Shown here: positions 62,931 through 64,000 of the stretch, in pieces | Layout of the letters: the number at the start of each line of letters is the position of its first letter | Numbering within the stretch: position 1 is the stretch's first letter | Source: Phycicoccus jejuensis | GTDB taxonomy: Bacteria; Actinomycetota; Actinomycetes; Actinomycetales; Dermatophilaceae | Length of the DNA stretch: 64,000 nucleotides | Direction: 5' to 3' | Assembly: GCF_000720925.1 (NCBI RefSeq) | Contig: NZ_JOEE01000003.1 | Location: 62,001-126,000, forward strand | Program-made: the position numbers and the translations under genes | The notes under the pieces: generated by a model | What the model saw: only the letters and a program-made list of their open reading frames with translations | Told to the model about the DNA's origin: nothing | Databases searched by the model: none

Positions 62931-64000
62931 TCAGGCCTTCGCCGACTCCTGCTCCGCCTGCTCGTCCGCGGGGGCCTCGTCGGCCACGGCCTCGGTCTCG
63001 TCGGCCGCCTCGTCACCCTCGGCGTCCGGCACGAGCTCGTCGAGGTCGACCGCGTTGCCGCTGGCGTCGGTGACGGTCGCGTCGTCGAGGACGGCCGCGA
63101 GCGCCTTGCGGCGGGCGACCTCCTGGACCATCGCGGGGACCTGGCCCTGCTGGTCGAGCGCCTGGGCGAACTGGTTCGGGTCCATCCCGTACTGCTGCGC
63201 GCTCATCACGAGGTACTCGATGAGCTCGGGCTGCTCGACGCGGACCTCGAGCTTCTCGGCGATGGCGTCGAGGAGGAACTGGGCCTTGAGCGCCTTGCGG
63301 GTCGACTCGTCGACCTCCGCGCGGTGCTCGTCGTCGTCCATCCGGTTCTCGCCCTCGAGGTGGGCGTCGACCTCGGCCTTGACGATGCCCTCGGGGACGG
63401 GGACCTCGACGGTCTCGAGGAGGTGCTCGAGGACCTTGTCGCGGGCCTGGATGCCCTGCTCGTACTTCTTGGCCTGCTCGGCCTGGGTCACGACGTCGGC
63501 GCGCAGCTCGTCCATCGTGTCGAACTGGGAGGCGAGCTGGGCGAACTCGTCGTCGAGCTCGGGGAGCTCACGGACCTTGACGGACTGGACGGTGACGGTG
63601 CACTCGGCGTCCTCGCCCTCGTGGTCGCCGCCGGCCAGCGGAGCGGTGAAGGTCTTGGTCTCGCCCGCGGTCATGCCGGCGAGCGCCTCGTCCATCCCGG
63701 GGAGCATGTTGCCGCTGCCGACCTCGTAGGAGATGCCGGTGACGGAGTCGATCTCCTCGCCGCCGATCTCGGCGCGCAGGTCGATGGAGACGTGGTCGCC
63801 GTCCTCGACGGCGCGGTCGACGCCGACGAGGGTGCCGAAGCGCTCGCGCAGCGAGGTCATCCGCTCCTCGACGTCCTCGTCGGAGACGGCGACGTCGTCG
63901 ACGCTCACGGCGATGCCGGTGAGCTCCGGGAGCTCGATGGTCGGGCGCACGTCGGTCTCGACCGTGAAGGTGAGCTCCTGGCCGTCCTCGAGCGGCACGG
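62931..64000 (-). CDS. tig: Trigger factor (N-terminus outside window)
   Basis: The last 356 codons are in the window. They cover the end of the ribosome-binding domain, the FKBP-type prolyl isomerase domain (SYEVGSGNMLPGMDEALAGM) and the helical C-terminal chaperone domain. A very acidic Ala/Glu tail follows. It binds nascent chains at the ribosome exit. Gene order tig-clpP1-clpP2 is kept apart from the inserted MFS/LacI pair. Confidence 0.96.
   Translation of the reverse strand, partial: VPLEDGQELTFTVETDVRPTIELPELTGIAVSVDDVAVSDEDVEERMTSLRERFGTLVGVDRAVEDGDHVSIDLRAEIGGEEIDSVTGISYEVGSGNMLPGMDEALAGMTAGETKTFTAPLAGGDHEGEDAECTVTVQSVKVRELPELDDEFAQLASQFDTMDELRADVVTQAEQAKKYEQGIQARDKVLEHLLETVEVPVPEGIVKAEVDAHLEGENRMDDDEHRAEVDESTRKALKAQFLLDAIAEKLEVRVEQPELIEYLVMSAQQYGMDPNQFAQALDQQGQVPAMVQEVARRKALAAVLDDATVTDASGNAVDLDELVPDAEGDEAADETEAVADEAPADEQAEQESAKA

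Overview
The window is chromosomal DNA from a high-GC actinobacterium. The codon bias is extreme, GTG starts are common, ATGA/GTGA gene overlaps are frequent, and many starts lie 6-7 bases after a TAnnnT -10 box with no room for a Shine-Dalgarno (leaderless). Paired ClpP1/ClpP2, a mycosin/EccB/EccC/EccD type VII system and the gene order tig-clpP1-clpP2-clpX-valS-ileS-folC-ndk-mreBCD fit Micrococcales. I would guess an Intrasporangiaceae-like genus, but that is inference from gene content, not a sequence search.

Left part (1-23.2 kb). A partial M48-like protein that has lost its second metal-binding histidine, a DUF2510 membrane protein and a PLP decarboxylase precede a small two-gene operon of unknown function. 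Next come lpdA and the cell-shape/elongation cluster mreB-mreC-mreD-mrdA, all on the minus strand. ndk, a DUF4233 protein and folC keep the usual actinobacterial order, but an L7/L12-like mini-protein and an ABC-2 exporter plus two-component module sit between DUF4233 and folC. A cysteine dioxygenase/rhodanese operon is preceded by a candidate leaderless Cys-containing leader peptide. ileS follows, with a T-box leader.

Middle part (23.4-32.2 kb). Back to back with the ileS T-box is a cobalamin riboswitch. It leads five tightly packed genes: a secreted alpha/alpha-barrel protein with a sortase-type tail, a secreted DUF4430-type protein with a membrane anchor, and a complete ECF transporter (T, fused A-A, S). 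The two secreted proteins resemble the two domains of animal intrinsic factor/transcobalamin. I read this as a dedicated B12 (corrinoid) capture-and-import system and the most interesting object in the window. A DUF4916 protein, a small membrane protein, a VOC protein and a PlsC acyltransferase follow.

T7SS part (32.2-46.5 kb). An ESX-like type VII secretion locus holds eccC, two different 11-TM EccD-like proteins, eccB, two mycosins, two WXG100 proteins, a large Gly-rich WXG-like protein and a helical accessory protein. They are spread over four alternating transcription units. No eccE or eccA was seen.

Right part (46.5-64 kb). valS; two nearly identical 84-bp hairpin repeats around a small membrane gene; a C39-like predicted peptidase divergent from a DUF4129/MoxR/DUF58 block; clpX; a DUF4118 gene that looks frameshifted; a secreted beta-repeat protein; clpP2 and clpP1; a LacI regulator/MFS pair around a 28-bp perfect palindrome; and the C-terminal part of trigger factor. 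Long hairpins, mostly without T-tracts, mark most 3' gene ends. No tRNA, rRNA, CRISPR array or insertion sequence was recognised.
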